Assembly: GCF_027595985.1 (NCBI RefSeq)
Contig: NC_073305.1
Span: 176,650,589 to 176,714,588, forward strand
Length of the DNA stretch: 64,000 bases
Source of the DNA: Sorex araneus
Taxonomy: Eukaryota; Chordata; Mammalia; Eulipotyphla; Soricidae
Reading direction: 5' to 3'
Positions 1-12,164 of this stretch are shown piece by piece (within the stretch, counting starts at the first letter, position 1; the number at the start of each line of letters is the position of its first letter). The notes beneath the pieces are model-generated. The model searched no databases, was not told the DNA's origin, and saw only the letters and a program-made list of their open reading frames with translations. The position numbers and the translations under genes were made by a program.

Positions 1-1142
1 GAATTTGAAAAAAGGCCAGTCGGACTGGTCAGTATTTCTGGGCTTTCTTAGACAGCAGAGTTGGACAGTTTCATTTAGGTTTAATGTTTGTCAAGACAAG
101 GCCTCGCCACTCTCCACATGCTTAGATGAGTATCACCCAAGCAGGGATGAGCCTCACCCAAGAGGGGACAGGCAGAAAAACCCAGGTATGTGGGAACTCG
201 TGACTGAGATCTCCAAGCCCACTCAGATCAGGATTGGGCCTCCTCCCCCCAGGTTCCCAGTTTTCCAGTAGCTTGGCAGTCGCATCCACAAACTGCCCCT
301 GGTGCAATGTAATCTCATCAACGGCCAAGTTCCAGAGACTATAAACTATAAACTAAAGCTCCCAGAAGATAACGATGTGGAATTTCCTGGAGCATACAGC
401 AGCAATGTGGCTGAGCGACCTCTTACACCCTGTCTCATTTACTTATCAACAGTAACAACCATTTGTTTGGTTTTAACATACTCGCTTGTTTTCTATTATC
501 TACGAGCTTAAATTGCTTGAGAATGATATACAACAACCTTCACACACTTCCCTTTTATTGTGGAAAGGTGCACGGTGGTGAGTTCGGTGTTTGACTATTA
601 TATGCAATGAACTATTGTGAATGACTTATGAAAAAAAGTATATATAAAAGATAAGGCCCCTATTAACTCAAACTGTATATACCGTCACTGTTGGTATTTA
701 ATCGAATTTATTCATCAGGAAAAATGATCTGGACATTTCTAGTGGCATGGATGGAGGCCAGCAGGTGAGAATGTCAGAGTGAAAGACCGAGTTGGCTTCT
801 GTGGTTCTATTCCATGAAAAGGAGACACAGGAGCAAGATCAGGGCCTGGAAATCTAAGGACACCAACACAGCAACTAGCATATTGCTGCTGGCATGAGTT
901 TTAACTCTCGCCGCCTGTTTAGTGTTGTGGAGATAGGGTGTGAACTTTGAATTTGAAGAGTCACTTGGAATAAGGAGTATTGCAAGTGAGGAGATTTCAA
1001 CTTGTGAAAATTTAAGAGGTTTTGGGAGGAATTTGCTGATACCCAATGGCAAATCCCTTCACTTTGGTGAAATTTACTCCAGGAAGCACATTCAAGTGCA
1101 GAATCACTGATGTGTCGCAGGATAAATAAAGATTCAAAAAAA
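1..1142. other. No gene seen; old repeat pieces
   Basis: An inverted fragment of the 1143-1700 family lies at about 120-420, followed by AT-rich sequence and an A run at 1136-1151. No open frame here resembles a known protein. Confidence 0.5.
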
Positions 1143-1700
1143 AAAAAAAAAGGACTCACAAATAAATCTCGAAAGAGAGCAGCAAGCTGTAGAGATACCT
1201 CCAGACCCTGCCCCAGGCTGAGCCTCATCTGGTTCATCCCAGAGGGGGGCAGGTAAGCCCACCAGCCACCAGAGCAGAGCCCGGGGATCTGTAAACTTCA
1301 CAACCCAATCGCCACCATGCTCACAGCTGATCTCCACAGGCTCAGGATGAGCCTCATGCATGAGAATGAATCTGCTGGAAAAACTCAGGTGTGCAGGTTT
1401 TGTGACCAAAATCTCCAGGATCTCAAAGAGTTGGGAATGGAAAACCTTCCCCCAACCCCTGTTCTTCCAGGAGTCTGGCAGTCATGTTCAGAACTGCCTC
1501 TGGTGTCATAAAAGCTCATTAATGGCCCTGATCAGAGACTCACAAATAAATCTCAGAAAAGAGCCACAAACTGTAGGGATGTCTCAGGACCCAAAGTCAC
1601 CATCCAGTAAAAAATTAAACTCCAGCTCTATCACCATATTTAAAATGTTAGAATTCCTGGAGCACAACATCTCATACTCCGCACCACTGATATACTAAGA
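1143..1700. repeat. Dispersed repeat also at 57712-58247
   Basis: It starts GGACTCACAAATAAATCTC and contains AGAATGAATCTGCTGG and CTCCAGCTCTATCACCATAT blocks, which recur almost unchanged at 57.7-58.2 kb. Short related pieces lie at 18.8-19.1 kb and, inverted, at 120-420. The element class is not recognised. Confidence 0.65.
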
Positions 1701-2003
1701 GTAGCACACCATACTTGATGGAGTGTAAAGTAGAAGGCAACCAATCTGGATCAAAACATATACTGTCAGAATATGTATTAGCACAGAAGGCTCAACCTGT
1801 AACAACATGTTAGTAATCTCTTATAAAAGGGCTAATGGCTCCAAGGTGAGAAAATCAACAATCTTCACACATATTCCTATAAGGAAACTTTTCTGAATAA
1901 TTTTTAGTGAATTATTCATAAAAAGCAATCAAAATGAAGTATTTAGGATCTTCCTTTGAGCAGGGTTGGGCAATGGTGGAAAATTCAAAATAATGGTGCT
2001 GGA

Positions 2004-2756
2004 CTGTTTACAATAGACAGAATCTTGGAAAAACCAGAGTTCCAAGAACAGATGACTGGTTAAAGAAACTTTGGTACATCTACACAATGGAATACTATGC
2101 AGCTGTTAGAAAAGATGAAGTCATGAAATTTGCATATAGGTGGATCAACATGGAAAGTATCATGTTAAGTGAAATGAGTCAGAAAGAGAGGGAGAGACAT
2201 AGAAAAATTGCACTCATTTGTGGAATATAAAGTTACATAATGGGAGACTCACATCCAGGAATAGTAGAGATAAGTACCAGGAGGATTACTCCACAGCTTA
2301 GAAGCCAGCCTCACATGCTAGGTGAAGAAGCAGCTCTGGTAGAGAAGGGATCACCAAGCAAAGGGTGCTAGGCGGGCCCACTAGGGATGGGAGATACGGG
2401 TTGAAAATAGACTATAGACCGAACATGATGCCTACTTAATACCTTTGTAGCAGACCACAACACCCAAAAGGAGAGAGAGAAACCAAAAGGGAATGTGCTG
2501 CCAAAGAGGCGGGGTGGGGTGAAGGGGAAAGTGTGGGGGTGGGGGAGGGATTCTGGGACCATTGGTCGTGGAAACTGTGGAAAATGGGCACTGGTGGAGG
2601 GATGGGTACTCGATCATTGTATGACTGAAACGCAAGCATGAAAATTTATAAGTCTATAACTTTATCTCATGGTGATTCACTAATAAAAAAATTTTTAAAA
2701 ATCAAAGCAAAAATCCCCCCCCCAAAATAATAATCCCTAAGAAACAAACAAACAAA
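2004..2756 (+). mobile_element. L1 3' end fragment
   Basis: The last part of L1 ORF2 ([13 protein letters not shown]-like) and 3' UTR, ending in an A-rich tail. The flanking AAATGGTGCTGGA (about 1990-2003 and 2759-2772) looks like a target-site duplication. Confidence 0.75.
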
Positions 2757-2887
2757 CAAAATGGTGCTGGAAAGGTGCAATGGTGGTGGGATTGATATCA
2801 GAATATTGACTATAATAAACTATTGTGAACAACTTTTTCAAAAATGGAACAACATAAAAAGAGATAAAAAGTCTTTGTGAGAAAGCT

Positions 2888-3136
2888 GGGCTGGAGCGAT
2901 AGCACAGCGGTCGGGCGTTTGCCTTGCACGTAGCCAACCTGGGTTTGATTCCTCTGTCCCTCTTAGAGAGCCCGGCAAGCTACCGAGAGTATCTCACCCG
3001 CACGGCAGAGCCTGGCAAGCTACCCATGGTGTATTCGATATGCCAAACACAGTAACAACAAGTCTCATGATGGAGATGCTACTGGTGCCCGCTTGAGCAA
3101 ATCGATGAGCAACAGGATGACAGTGACAGTGACAGT
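2888..3136 (+). mobile_element. tRNA-derived SINE with RTE-type 3' tail
   Basis: The tRNA-like head GGCTGGAGCGATAGCACAGC is followed by a body with CAGTAACAACAAGTCTCA and GCCCGCTTGAGCAAATCGAT, ending in CAGTGA repeats. TTTGTGAGAAAGCT and GTTTGAGAAAGCT flank it as a target-site duplication. Confidence 0.85.
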
Positions 3137-3289
3137 TTGAGAAAGCTAAAGGAGAGATTAAATTTGGAGGAAGACAAAAGGCAGTCAGTGGGTAGACGCC
3201 TACTTTGAATGACACAAGGTGTGTGTGTAAAACACAATAATAAAAAGAAAGGGGCGGCGCGGCAGGGGAGGTTGAATGGAGATGACGAG

Positions 3290-4345
3290 GAAGGTGAAGG
3301 AAAGAAGGGAGCCAAGATGGTTGGTCTCACTGCAGTTTATTCCAAACTTCTTTCTCCATTCTCCTCTGATTCTCCTCCTGCTTCTTCCTCCCCCATCCTA
3401 CTTCATTCTCTCTCTCTCTCTGCTTCTCTCGAACTCCCCCCAGCCCCCTCATACAGCTACCTTAAATCTCCGGCATCTGCTGTGGATGCCGCAGGCCTGG
3501 GCTTACTCATAGATGTGGTTACAATCCATAGGGGGTAAAGTTCTATCCCTTAGAGGATGCTTTCACTAGGACAGAATCTCTCTCAGTGGGACATCCGCCC
3601 AAGAATTCCATGGGTGTGTTTCTCCTCTCTTTGTCCGACTAATGTATAAGTATTCATATTATAAATCATTTTGTAAGGACATAGCAAGAGATGCATTAAG
3701 CTTATAGAATTTCTCTCTGGGGGTCACCTCAATCTCAGACTACAGTGCTCAGGCCAGATTAGTCTTTCCTAGCCCTAGCAGGGCCCTAGTCTCGTCGTTG
3801 CTTTTGGATCATGACATGACACATGCCCATGACCAAGCTCTTAACATATAGTTAAGCATTAGGTGCTTTGGCCAGGCCCATCTCGATGCCAGGGTAGCAC
3901 ACAACTCACCGCTTGCCCTGGGTCCATCCCGTCCCCCGTTGGGACCCTGCTTTTGAGGGTGCTAGGAAGTAAGGCCAGCTGAGGCTTAAGTCGAGAAAGC
4001 AGATGCCCAGGAATGAATAATATTTGAATCCAATATTATGCTACCAAAGCATATTAATAAATGTCTTTCTTTGTCCATACAAAAAGGATATTGTTTTAAA
4101 GTAAACTATTCAAAAGACACAAGAGAGGAGAAAGACAATATTAACTTACAAGTACACTTGTCCTAGCAAGGTCTGACCTTACAAATTAACAGAGTTTGAT
4201 TAGCGGAAGAGCAGATAAACTGGTAGAAGTGGTTACAGATAAACAAAGGAATGGGAGTGACTCGGGAGCACTTTGATGGGCGTGACTGATAAACCTAAGC
4301 TCCTAGTGGCAAGGGGAGCAGGACAAACCAATGATATCCAACAGT
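3290..4345 (-). mobile_element. LTR-like element
   Basis: It matches the elements at 32340-33467, 27060-28245 and (split) 24449-26640. On the minus strand it starts TGTTGGATATCATTGG and has GGAATAAACTGCAG, a possible polyadenylation signal, near the end. About 1.1 kb with no internal coding. Solo LTR is the best guess. Confidence 0.5.
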
Positions 4346-4689
4346 GTGGGCATAGGAACTCCTGTCCCTGCCCTAGAGCAGTCTCCCACCTACAGGAGGA
4401 ATTAGAAGACAGCTGAAGGTGCAGGGGTGCCAGCCATCACCCACTGGAAGAGCAGTGTTTGGTCATCGGGAGTTTCAGAGGTGAGAAAGGGCTGCGGTGC
4501 TGGGTTACTTTCTAAAGGTGTAGGAGGAATTTCTGTCATGGGGCGGGCTTTAGAAGCTTGAGATGTTTCCGAGATTCTATTTTTACAGGTTTGGTGGCAG
4601 TTCTGGAGTAATGAGAATAAGGGGCTGGGGCCCTTTCCAGTGGGGTATAGAGTTTGGTGATTTGGGGGGGATTTTTTATCGATTACTCT

Positions 4690-5010
4690 TTTTGTTTAAT
4701 TAAAGAACTGTGATTTACAAAGTTATTGATAGTTGATTTTTAAGCATATTTCAATGCCAGTCGCATTACTAGTGCCAGCTTACCTCTACCAGTGTCCCTG
4801 TGTTTTACCCTCCAACCCCTTACCTGACACCTTCACGTGCATATTACAAAGTTTGATGATTGAAGCTTAGAACACAAGTTTTCAGTGTAATTGAGTCCGT
4901 GCTTTGGTTGTATAACTATACCACATTCCCACATCAGTATAACCTAAGCCCTGAGCCCTCTTCCCCCAGTACTTCCGTTTCTCATCTTCTTCCGCCCTCC
5001 TTGATTTCTT
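4690..5010 (-). repeat. Old retroelement 3' end
   Basis: TTAAAGAACTGTGATTTACAAAG followed by CACC-rich sequence recurs at 8290-8480 and 61205-61310. It reads as the reverse of an A-tailed element, probably L1-driven. Confidence 0.5.
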
Positions 5011-5479
5011 TCCTTCTCTCTTTCATGGAGGGGTTTTAAAAACAAGACCCTATCTCAGGTGGCAAGAATCTTTCAGGAGATGACTTCCTGGTGAGTCAAG
5101 TATAAGCTAAGAGGGGAGGCTCGGTTGGTGACTGTGGAACAGTGAGGGAGTCCTACCTGCCCGCTTGCCGCTGTACTTCAGGAAGCCTTGGCAGACACAC
5201 CCATGTTTCACCACCACTGCCATGGAAACTCACTGACTACTTAAATATTCTGGATTTTCGACAGCAACATCTCCAAACTCTATAATACTAACATCGCAGT
5301 AGGAACACAGCAGATGGGATGAAAATGTAATACAGAAGCCGACTAAGCTCAGTTAACAAAAACTTTAACATAGAAGGCTCAGTTAGCAGCAACAGCTTAG
5401 TAAACCCCCTCAAACAAGGACTTAATATCCCCATGGTGAAATATCACAATTTTCACTGAAATATTTTTTAATAATCCCA

Positions 5480-5800
5480 TTAGCCATTTATTGGTAACAA
5501 ACAACATAAAATAAATAATTTTGGGCCTGCTAGAAGGGCCAGGCTTGAGAGGTAGCTAAGAAAATGGGACAATAAAAAAAAAAAAAGAAAATGGGACAAT
5601 AGTGGAAGTAAGGTCAAATTTGTGTTGGGATTAGGGTTGGAATATTGAGTGCCTGTAACAACTGTGTCATGAACAACTTTGTAAACCATGGTGTTTAAAT
5701 AAAGTGGGAGGGTGGGAGGGGGTAAGGGTGAGAGTCCTCCCATACATGGGATTGAAGGGAGATAGGAATAGAGGGACCCATGGTGCAATGTGGAAGCAAA
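5480..5800 (+). repeat. Old retroelement 3' end, shared with unit 2
   Basis: Ends with CTTTGTAAACCATGGTGTTTAAATAAA on the plus strand. Relatives are at 11505-11640, 54955-55170 and 55840-55990. The partner copy is at 58620-58830. Confidence 0.5.
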
Positions 5801-6264
5801 CTAGAGCAGTGGGAAGCCACCATTTAAGTAATTCCATGCTCAGTTAAGCAAGTTGCTGTTTTAAGGTATCTATAAATGCTAGGTGGTATTGGAACTATTT
5901 ATGTTAAGGCATGTGCATAGAATAAGTATTTTACTCACCTTGTCTATTTAGTCCAGGCATAGAGTTCCCCCTTCACTGAAGAAGAGAGCCCCTTACTTAT
6001 GGCCTTAAGTATCCTGGCATAGCAAAGTCCCGCAAGCTGGGGCATCCCTGAGAATTTCTTCTAATTTATTTGTAGTTTTGTAACTACAAAGTATTATGAA
6101 AGTATTTTTATAGAACTTTGATGAGAAAATTGTTTACCTATGTGTAATTGAGTCTGAGAGCAGCTCAGATCAATGAGGCAAGAGTTTGTTGCTTTTTTTT
6201 TTTAAGAATGAATGAAGAATATAAAGTGAAAGGGAGTATAATATAAGTGACACCCCCTTTGGTG

Positions 6265-6412
6265 TTACTCTTTTGTTTTGGGGGTTATACCCGGCAGTGC
6301 TCAGAACTTACTCCTGGTTCTGTGCTTAGGAGTTACACTTGGTGGTGCTTTGTGATTAAAGTGGATCCAGCTGAGTGCAAGTCAAGGGCCTTAACCCCTG
6401 TTACCTCTTCAG
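6265..6412 (-). mobile_element. Old, diverged tRNA-derived SINE
   Basis: Keeps the reverse SINE pattern (CATACCCGGCAGTGCTCAG to the AGCCC head) with many differences. The orthologous insertion is in unit 2 at 59573-59716, so it predates the duplication. Confidence 0.6.
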
Positions 6413-6479
6413 CCCAACACTTTGGTCTTCTGTCTTTCAAACTAATAACACAGGCTTTCCCTGTGTGGACATTATAACA

Positions 6480-8290
6480 ATCAATCAGGAATGTTCTGTG
6501 CTTCCCTGTTTCTGTGGATTTACAAATTTGACATTATCCCTTGTGCCTTAGCTGAAGCAGAGACAAGCGCTGTGACCTGCACTTTCTCATAGCCTTACTG
6601 TTGAGTGGATCCATTGGCAGTAGATACTGTTCCTGTCAGTTGATGAATGTGTGGAGTAGAAGGTCTTTGTCTATTTTTCTCATTGAAATGATTAGGGACC
6701 AATGGATGGGAATAGGGTATCATTCATGAACTCGTCCGTTCCTCACACCAGAGTCAGTTGCATAGTGCAACCAGGGTGACTGAACTCTCATCTCTCCCGC
6801 ATGAAGACAAGAATGTGGTTTCATTTTCCTCACTGGGGATAATTGTATTGATGAGCTACAGAGAAGTGAGACTAAACCTATGCAGTGAGGGATTGTTTGA
6901 CCTAAGTGAGGCAGGAAGTCCTCTCTTAGTTCTATTCCTTAAAGTCATTCAACTAGTGAGAACTATTTGAGTAGCTGCATGAGAGACCTTTTGTTGTTTA
7001 AATGATGCAGGAACATATCATATCATGTGTTGCTCATGAACACATAAATATAGAAAATCTCCTTTCTATGTATAGTAGCATTATTGTGGACTCTAGTATT
7101 GATGAAATAGAAGAAAAAATGAATTTAGACTGAGGAAGTGAGTACGTGGGAGGAGATGTTTGATTTTCCAGCCTCTTTCCCACTCCCCGCCCTGTGGCAA
7201 GTGTGCTCCTTGAACCAGTCCTCTTGGCTCTCCTTTAAATTGCAGAGTCCATTTCGGGTCACACAGTCTACCCCCCTTTTCCAGAGTGGTCAATCCCAGG
7301 CACTGGTAGAAAGTAAAGTCAGATAAGATAGGTTATGAAGGATTATGCCCTTTTCCCTCAGGTCCTGCCTCCTTAAAGACAGGCCCTAAGAGAACTGATG
7401 GGAGCCCTGATGGCCAAGTTTACATCCTGCTGCTCTGGCTTGGAGGAGGTTTGTGGGTCAGAACAGTTTTCTTTGCCCTTTCTCCCTGAATCCCTGGGTC
7501 AGCAGGACACAGCCCTAAGGATGGTGGTCCCTGCTCCCTCCCCATCTGTCCTGATCCAGCTCAGTTGTGAGCACCAACAGCCGGGCAGCATGCGTCATCT
7601 CTAGGTCACATCTGCTCAGTGAGGGGCTGCTCAGTGGCTCAAGATCGGAGGCTGGAGGAGGTAGTCTCCTGGGTGCATGCACGGGCTCTGCCAGAACCGC
7701 CAGTTGTCTCTCTCTAAGGTTTTTCTGGTCAGTCTCTCTGTTCACCATCTGCCACCCCTGCTGTGACCCAAGGCCCTTTCTGTATGGACTCAACCCTGAC
7801 TTTAGCCTGTAAGTTGGTCTACAATGCAGCCCCTCCCCTCTCTGCACTGTGGTGCGTTCCCTGCCCTGACAGCTTGTGTGAGTCACCATGATGCTCTTCT
7901 CAGGGGTAAGTGCTTTAGGACATGCTCCTCCCATCCTCAGCCACCAACAAGGGAGGCAGACTGACCTTCAGAGAGAGACACTGGTTTGAATCAGGCTTTG
8001 TTTTGCCAAAGCCCATTCATTCAAAAATTCAAAGGATTGGCCTGAGTCCCTTCCCTCCCATTGGTTTAACAGTGAGACCTGATAGTGTGTTCAAGTTCTC
8101 TTCCTCATGTGATATGATGTCTATTTCTACCAGAAAAGTGTCAGGGTGATCAGGGAAAATCTGGACTTCACCTCTCCTCTCATTCCCTCATGTATAAGAC
8201 CCTCTCTGGAGATAAGAGGTGCAGATGTCTGACATCACCGACACCCACAAGGCACACAGAGAAATCAATTAAGATAACAAAATTATTATT
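6480..8290. other. Mostly unique sequence, no gene seen
   Basis: The part to about 6970 matches unit 2. The rest up to 8290 has no clear partner. Open frames here are short and unrecognised. Confidence 0.5.
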
Positions 8291-8740
8291 TCTATTTTTC
8301 ATTTATTTTATTAAAAACCGGTGATTAACAAATTCATTGGTGGTTGAGTTTCATCATATTATCAATCAATCACAATATCCTGTTAATCACCGATTTCTTG
8401 GGCAGGCTCAGTAACCTCTCATTTCGTCCTTTCCCTGAGATCTTAGAAGTCTGTCTCCACTTGACCCTCCTAATGATGTTGCACTGGGGGCTCTTCAGGG
8501 TCAGGGGAATGAGATCCAGCTTGTTACTGGATTTTGCATATGAATACACCATGGGAAGTTTGCAAGGCTGTCCCATGTGAGCAGGAAACTCTCAGAAGAT
8601 TGCCAGTTTCTCCCAGAGGGAGAAGTAGGCTAAAGATATTGTGGCCTCGTGCTTCTGAGAGCTTGCTTTTAAGTCTCTCTGGATGTTGGCCGTTGATGGG
8701 ATTACACACACCTGGGTTCCTCTGCCGGTACCTTCATGCA
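8290..8740 (-). repeat. Old retroelement end and diverged RTE-tail SINE piece
   Basis: 8290-8390 matches 61205-61310. 8400-8730 carries a worn GGCTCTTCAGGGTCAGGGGAATGAGA block also seen at 16750. On the minus strand AATAAA at 8302-8307 could serve gene A as a polyadenylation signal. Confidence 0.4.
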
Positions 8741-8947
8741 TGAGGCCTGTCCGAACGTGTAGAGAGAAGCCTCCAGCATGAGCATGGCTGTAGCTAGGTT
8801 CCGGTGGTCTTCGGCCGCCAGGAGCTCTGCTCAGGGTGGGGAGAAAAGCTGGAGCCCATCTCCTCTGAGGGGCCCCGGGGAAGAGAGCCAGGTGTGCGGG
8901 CAAGAGACTCTCTGCCCGCATATTATTATATTTGGACAAAAATATAA

Positions 8948-9198
8948 TCATATTATATTTGGACAAAAATCCCATAAAAGAGTGATACATTTTTTCCAAC
9001 AACAGTAAAATAAAATAAAGATGATAAGTATGACAATGACAAGGACAAGGACAATGACAATGACAATGATGGCTGAAGTGGGGACAGATGGACTTGAAGT
9101 TGTGGTTGGTGGTTCTGAAATGGAGACATCAGTGGAATTCCTTGCTAAGTCTCCCAGTCCGGGCTCATGAGATGGATTTGAGGATGGAGTTGATGGCC
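8948..9198 (-). CDS. Gene A exon 4: stalk, transmembrane segment and cytoplasmic tail
   Basis: The exon follows the acceptor CTTCATTTCAG and encodes residues 208-290. First comes a 40-residue stalk rich in Ser, Thr and Pro, with an NST glycosylation site (228-230). Next is a hydrophobic run of mostly Ile, Val and Leu (about 250-272). Then come CCWKK and a tail of about 13 residues ending at TGA (8948-8950). The basic residues after the membrane run fit a type I membrane protein. This is a transmembrane rather than an obvious GPI form. The membrane run is read from a TGACAA-type microsatellite, so its length may vary between individuals. Confidence 0.75.
9029..9070. repeat. TGACAA/GGACAA microsatellite inside gene A exon 4
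   Basis: About seven six-base units (TGACAA with GGACAA variants). On the minus strand they read GTC-ATT and GTC-CTT codons, giving alternating Val-Ile and Val-Leu. This makes most of the membrane anchor. Confidence 0.85.
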
Positions 9199-9441
9199 CT
9201 GAAATGAAGAGAGCAGAGAAAGTCCTTGCTCATGCCACTTTATTCACATTTATTGCACCCAATAATTATCTCTGCCACAATGAATAAATAGTCTAATCTG
9301 CTCTGTGCATCTCTTTGATATGCTAAGGGAGGAAGGGAAGATGGAATGTGTCCCACCTCCAAGGGTCTATGTTCAGCTGTCACTCTTCAGTGGACAGAAG
9401 AGGAGACGACACATGAAGATGAGTAAAGACGTTCTCTCTGA

Positions 9442-10331
9442 GGATGTGGGGAGAAAGGGACCCTCCTACACTGCTGGTGGGAATGCCGACTAGTTCAGCC
9501 CTTTTGGAAAACAATATGAACGATTCTCAAACTAGAGGTTGACCTCCCATTTGACCCAGCAATACCACTGCTAGGAATATATCCCAGAGAAGCAAAAAAG
9601 TATAGTCGAAATGACATCTGCACTTACATGTTCATCGCAGCACTGTTTACAATAGCTAGAATCTGGAAAAAACCTGAGTGCCCTAGAACAGATGACTGGA
9701 TGAAGAAATGTGGTACATCTATACAATGGAATACTATGCAGCTGTTAGAAAAAATGAGGTCATGAAGTTTGCATATAAGTGGATCAGCATGGAAAGTATC
9801 ATGCTAAGTGAAATGAGTCAGAAAAAGAGAGACAGACACAGAAAGATTGCACTCATCTGTGGAATACAGAATAATAGACTAGGAGACTAACACCCAAGAA
9901 TAGTAGAAATAAGTACCAGGAGGCTGACTCCTTGGCTTGGAGGCTGGTCTCTCATTCTGGGCAACTCAGAGAAGGGAACACCAAGTAAAATGTTGTCGGA
10001 GGCCATGCTGGGGAAGGGTGATGCGTGCCGAATGTAGACTAGAGACTGAACACAATGGCCACTGAACACCTTTATTGCAAACCACAACACCTAATCAGAG
10101 AGAGAGAACAAAAGGGAATACCCTGCCATAGTGGCAGTGTGGGGTGGGGGGAGACGGGACTGGGGAGGGGGGGAGGGATGTTGGGTTTACTGGTGGTGGA
10201 GAATGGGCACTGGTGAAGGGATGGGTTATCGAACTTTGTATGTGGGGAAACATGAGCACAAAAATGTATAAGTCTATAACTGTACCCTCACGGTGACTCA
10301 CTAATTAAAAATAAAAAATTGAAAAAAAAAA
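9442..10331 (+). mobile_element. L1 3' fragment inserted in gene A intron 3
   Basis: Starts inside the Cys-rich end of ORF2 (CGEKGTLL region) and runs through the 3' UTR to an A run. AAAGACGTTCTCTCTG flanks both ends (9426-9441 and 10332-10347). Unit 2 lacks it, so it came after the duplication. Confidence 0.88.
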
Positions 10332-10577
10332 AAGACGTTCTCTCTGGACTTGAGTGTTGAGGTGGAATGGAAAGATTCCCAGAAATAGACAAGGATAGAC
10401 AAAAGTGTGAGTAAGAAGTAGGAACAGTAAGAAGAAATGTCAGGAAATAAAATGAAGCTTCAAGTTGTTTCAGTATAAACATCTATATTGAGTGACAAAA
10501 ATATGAGAGATGAGGAGAGATGTTAGAATTTGGGAAAGGAATGTGGTAGAGCACAACTGTGGCCATATTTTCTAAAA

Positions 10578-10614
10578 AGAACACACACACACACACACAT
10601 ACACACACACACCA
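10578..10614. repeat. CA microsatellite
   Basis: About 18 CA units with one interruption. The partner repeat is at 61927-61955. Confidence 0.9.
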
Positions 10615-10680
10615 CACCCTGAGAGTGAAGGTCAATCTCATCTCAAGAGAACTACTGCTTCCTCCTACTTCCATAGTTAC

Positions 10681-10950
10681 CGTTTCTGTCCTGGCAATAC
10701 CAGAAATCCTCAAGCCACTTCTTACAGTCTCCCATGGACATCCTCTTTAAGAACGGGATCATCTCACGATCTTTCTCCCACTTCTCTTTAAGCGATTTGC
10801 CTCCAGGACGAACCACTTTCCATTTTTCATTTTCTGGGTGAAAGATGAGGGATTTCTGTCCATTAAAGCCAAACTCCCAGAATCCATTAGTGTCTCCACT
10901 GGAGTTTCTCTGACATGTCAACATTACCTGCAGGCAGACAGAGCCTGCCC
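10681..10950 (-). CDS. Gene A exon 3: alpha-2 domain of ULBP/RAET1-like ligand
   Basis: The 270-base exon (residues 118-207 plus one base) follows TTCTTCTCCTCAG and ends before GTAACT. It contains SVCLQVMLTCQR (121-132), FWEFGFNG (141-148), KEKWEKD (172-178) and MSMGDCKKWLEDF (188-200), all characteristic of ULBP/RAET1 alpha-2 domains. Cys130 and Cys193 are 63 residues apart, the family spacing. Asn133 in NSS is a possible N-glycosylation site. Cys203, near the end, is extra. Reading through the donor would hit TAG after a few codons, so splicing here is needed to reach the membrane anchor. Confidence 0.9.
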
Positions 10951-11311
10951 CTGAGGAGAAGAAGACAGACACTGATTTTACAAATGCTTTGGTTCAGTCA
11001 TATCCTTTGAGCTACCTTTTTTGAAATTTAGAAGTATCACAAATTCTCATTGTTTGTCAATATTATGGATTTCAGAGGTTTAATCTGTACCTTGATATGT
11101 ATAATCTTTGTCATTTTCACCAACAATGATTCAATGTTATCCCACTGTCAAAGGGTGTTTATTCCTGACCCTTCCTCCTTTATGCCTTGGGTAAACAAAA
11201 TGGTTTTCACTCTAATACCTTTACAGTCTTGTAAAAAAAAATGCAGAAAAAGCCTTCCTATATGAGGATAGATATTATACGTATGTATTACATATATATT
11301 ACATATATTTA

Positions 11312-11468
11312 TTTGTTGGTTTGGGGCCATACCCAGTGGTGCTCAGGGATTATTCCTGGTTCAGGGATCAATCCTAATAGGCCCTGAGGAAAATATGGGT
11401 GTCACAGATAGGGTTTGGGTTGGTCACATGCAAGGCAAGTCTTATTGGCTGTATTATCTCTCTGGCCT
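11312..11468 (-). mobile_element. Old SINE in gene A intron 2
   Basis: Diverged reverse SINE starting TTTGGGGCCATACCCAGTGG. The shared copy is at 62896-63065 in unit 2. Confidence 0.55.
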
Positions 11469-11810
11469 AACAGATACCATATTTTATTTATTTGTTTTTA
11501 AATACTCTATTTATTTATTTTATAAAATTGTTCATGAAGCTTTGTTGCATTCAATATTCCACCACCAATTCCAACACCATTTCACCTTCCAACCATCATT
11601 ATTTCCAATTTTTTCAACTATCCTTTAAGTCTCTCCTTACAGCAGGCCCTGAATAATTTATTTTATGTTGCTTGTCATAAATAATTTGCTACAAGTGATC
11701 AAAAAATATTTCCTTAGAAATATGATACTCTAAACATGCATATATATAATATTTATATAGTGTTTAACCTTAGAGTCTGCTTTCCTCTGGACTGGACTTC
11801 TCCAACTTAC

Positions 11811-12074
11811 CCCAGTCAATCAAATTTTCCTTTTTCATGTCAAGAAGTTGTTGCCTGAACGAGTGCCCTGCATCTCTCAACGTTGCAATCTGTTGTTTCC
11901 AGGTCTCTGTGTCAGACACCATCACAACCAGGACACTTATATACTTGACATTGTCATTTCCACAGTTGTAGGAAAGAAAAGTATCTGCATCCAGCTGACC
12001 TTGAACATCACACCATGGTTGCCCAATGCTGGGCTCAAGTGGTATGGTGAAGGTATAGCGGAGAGAACAAATAT
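11811..12074 (-). CDS. Gene A exon 2: alpha-1 domain of ULBP/RAET1-like ligand
   Basis: The 264-base exon (residues 30-117) is bounded by TCTCTACAG before and GTAAGT after. Family landmarks are a WCDVQGQLD block (residues 50-58), then YNCG (65-68), so Cys51 and Cys67 can form the family's alpha-1 disulphide. A helical stretch follows with TWKQQ (87-91) and LRDAG (95-99), and the domain ends in KKENLIDW. An extra cysteine at residue 32 has no obvious partner within the domain. The frame is fully open and aligns with the frameshifted copy at 63.25-63.5 kb. Confidence 0.88.
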
Positions 12075-12164
12075 CTGTAGAGAAAACTCAGATTAGCAAG
12101 GCAAGTGCTCTACTATTGAGACATATACCTGGTCCCCATACTATGTATTATTGTTTCTTTTTTT

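Noticed and set aside
2888-2960. Possible tRNA genes at the SINE heads
   Set aside because: The heads are tRNA-derived but fixed within longer SINE bodies with tails and target-site duplications; no isolated cloverleaf was seen.
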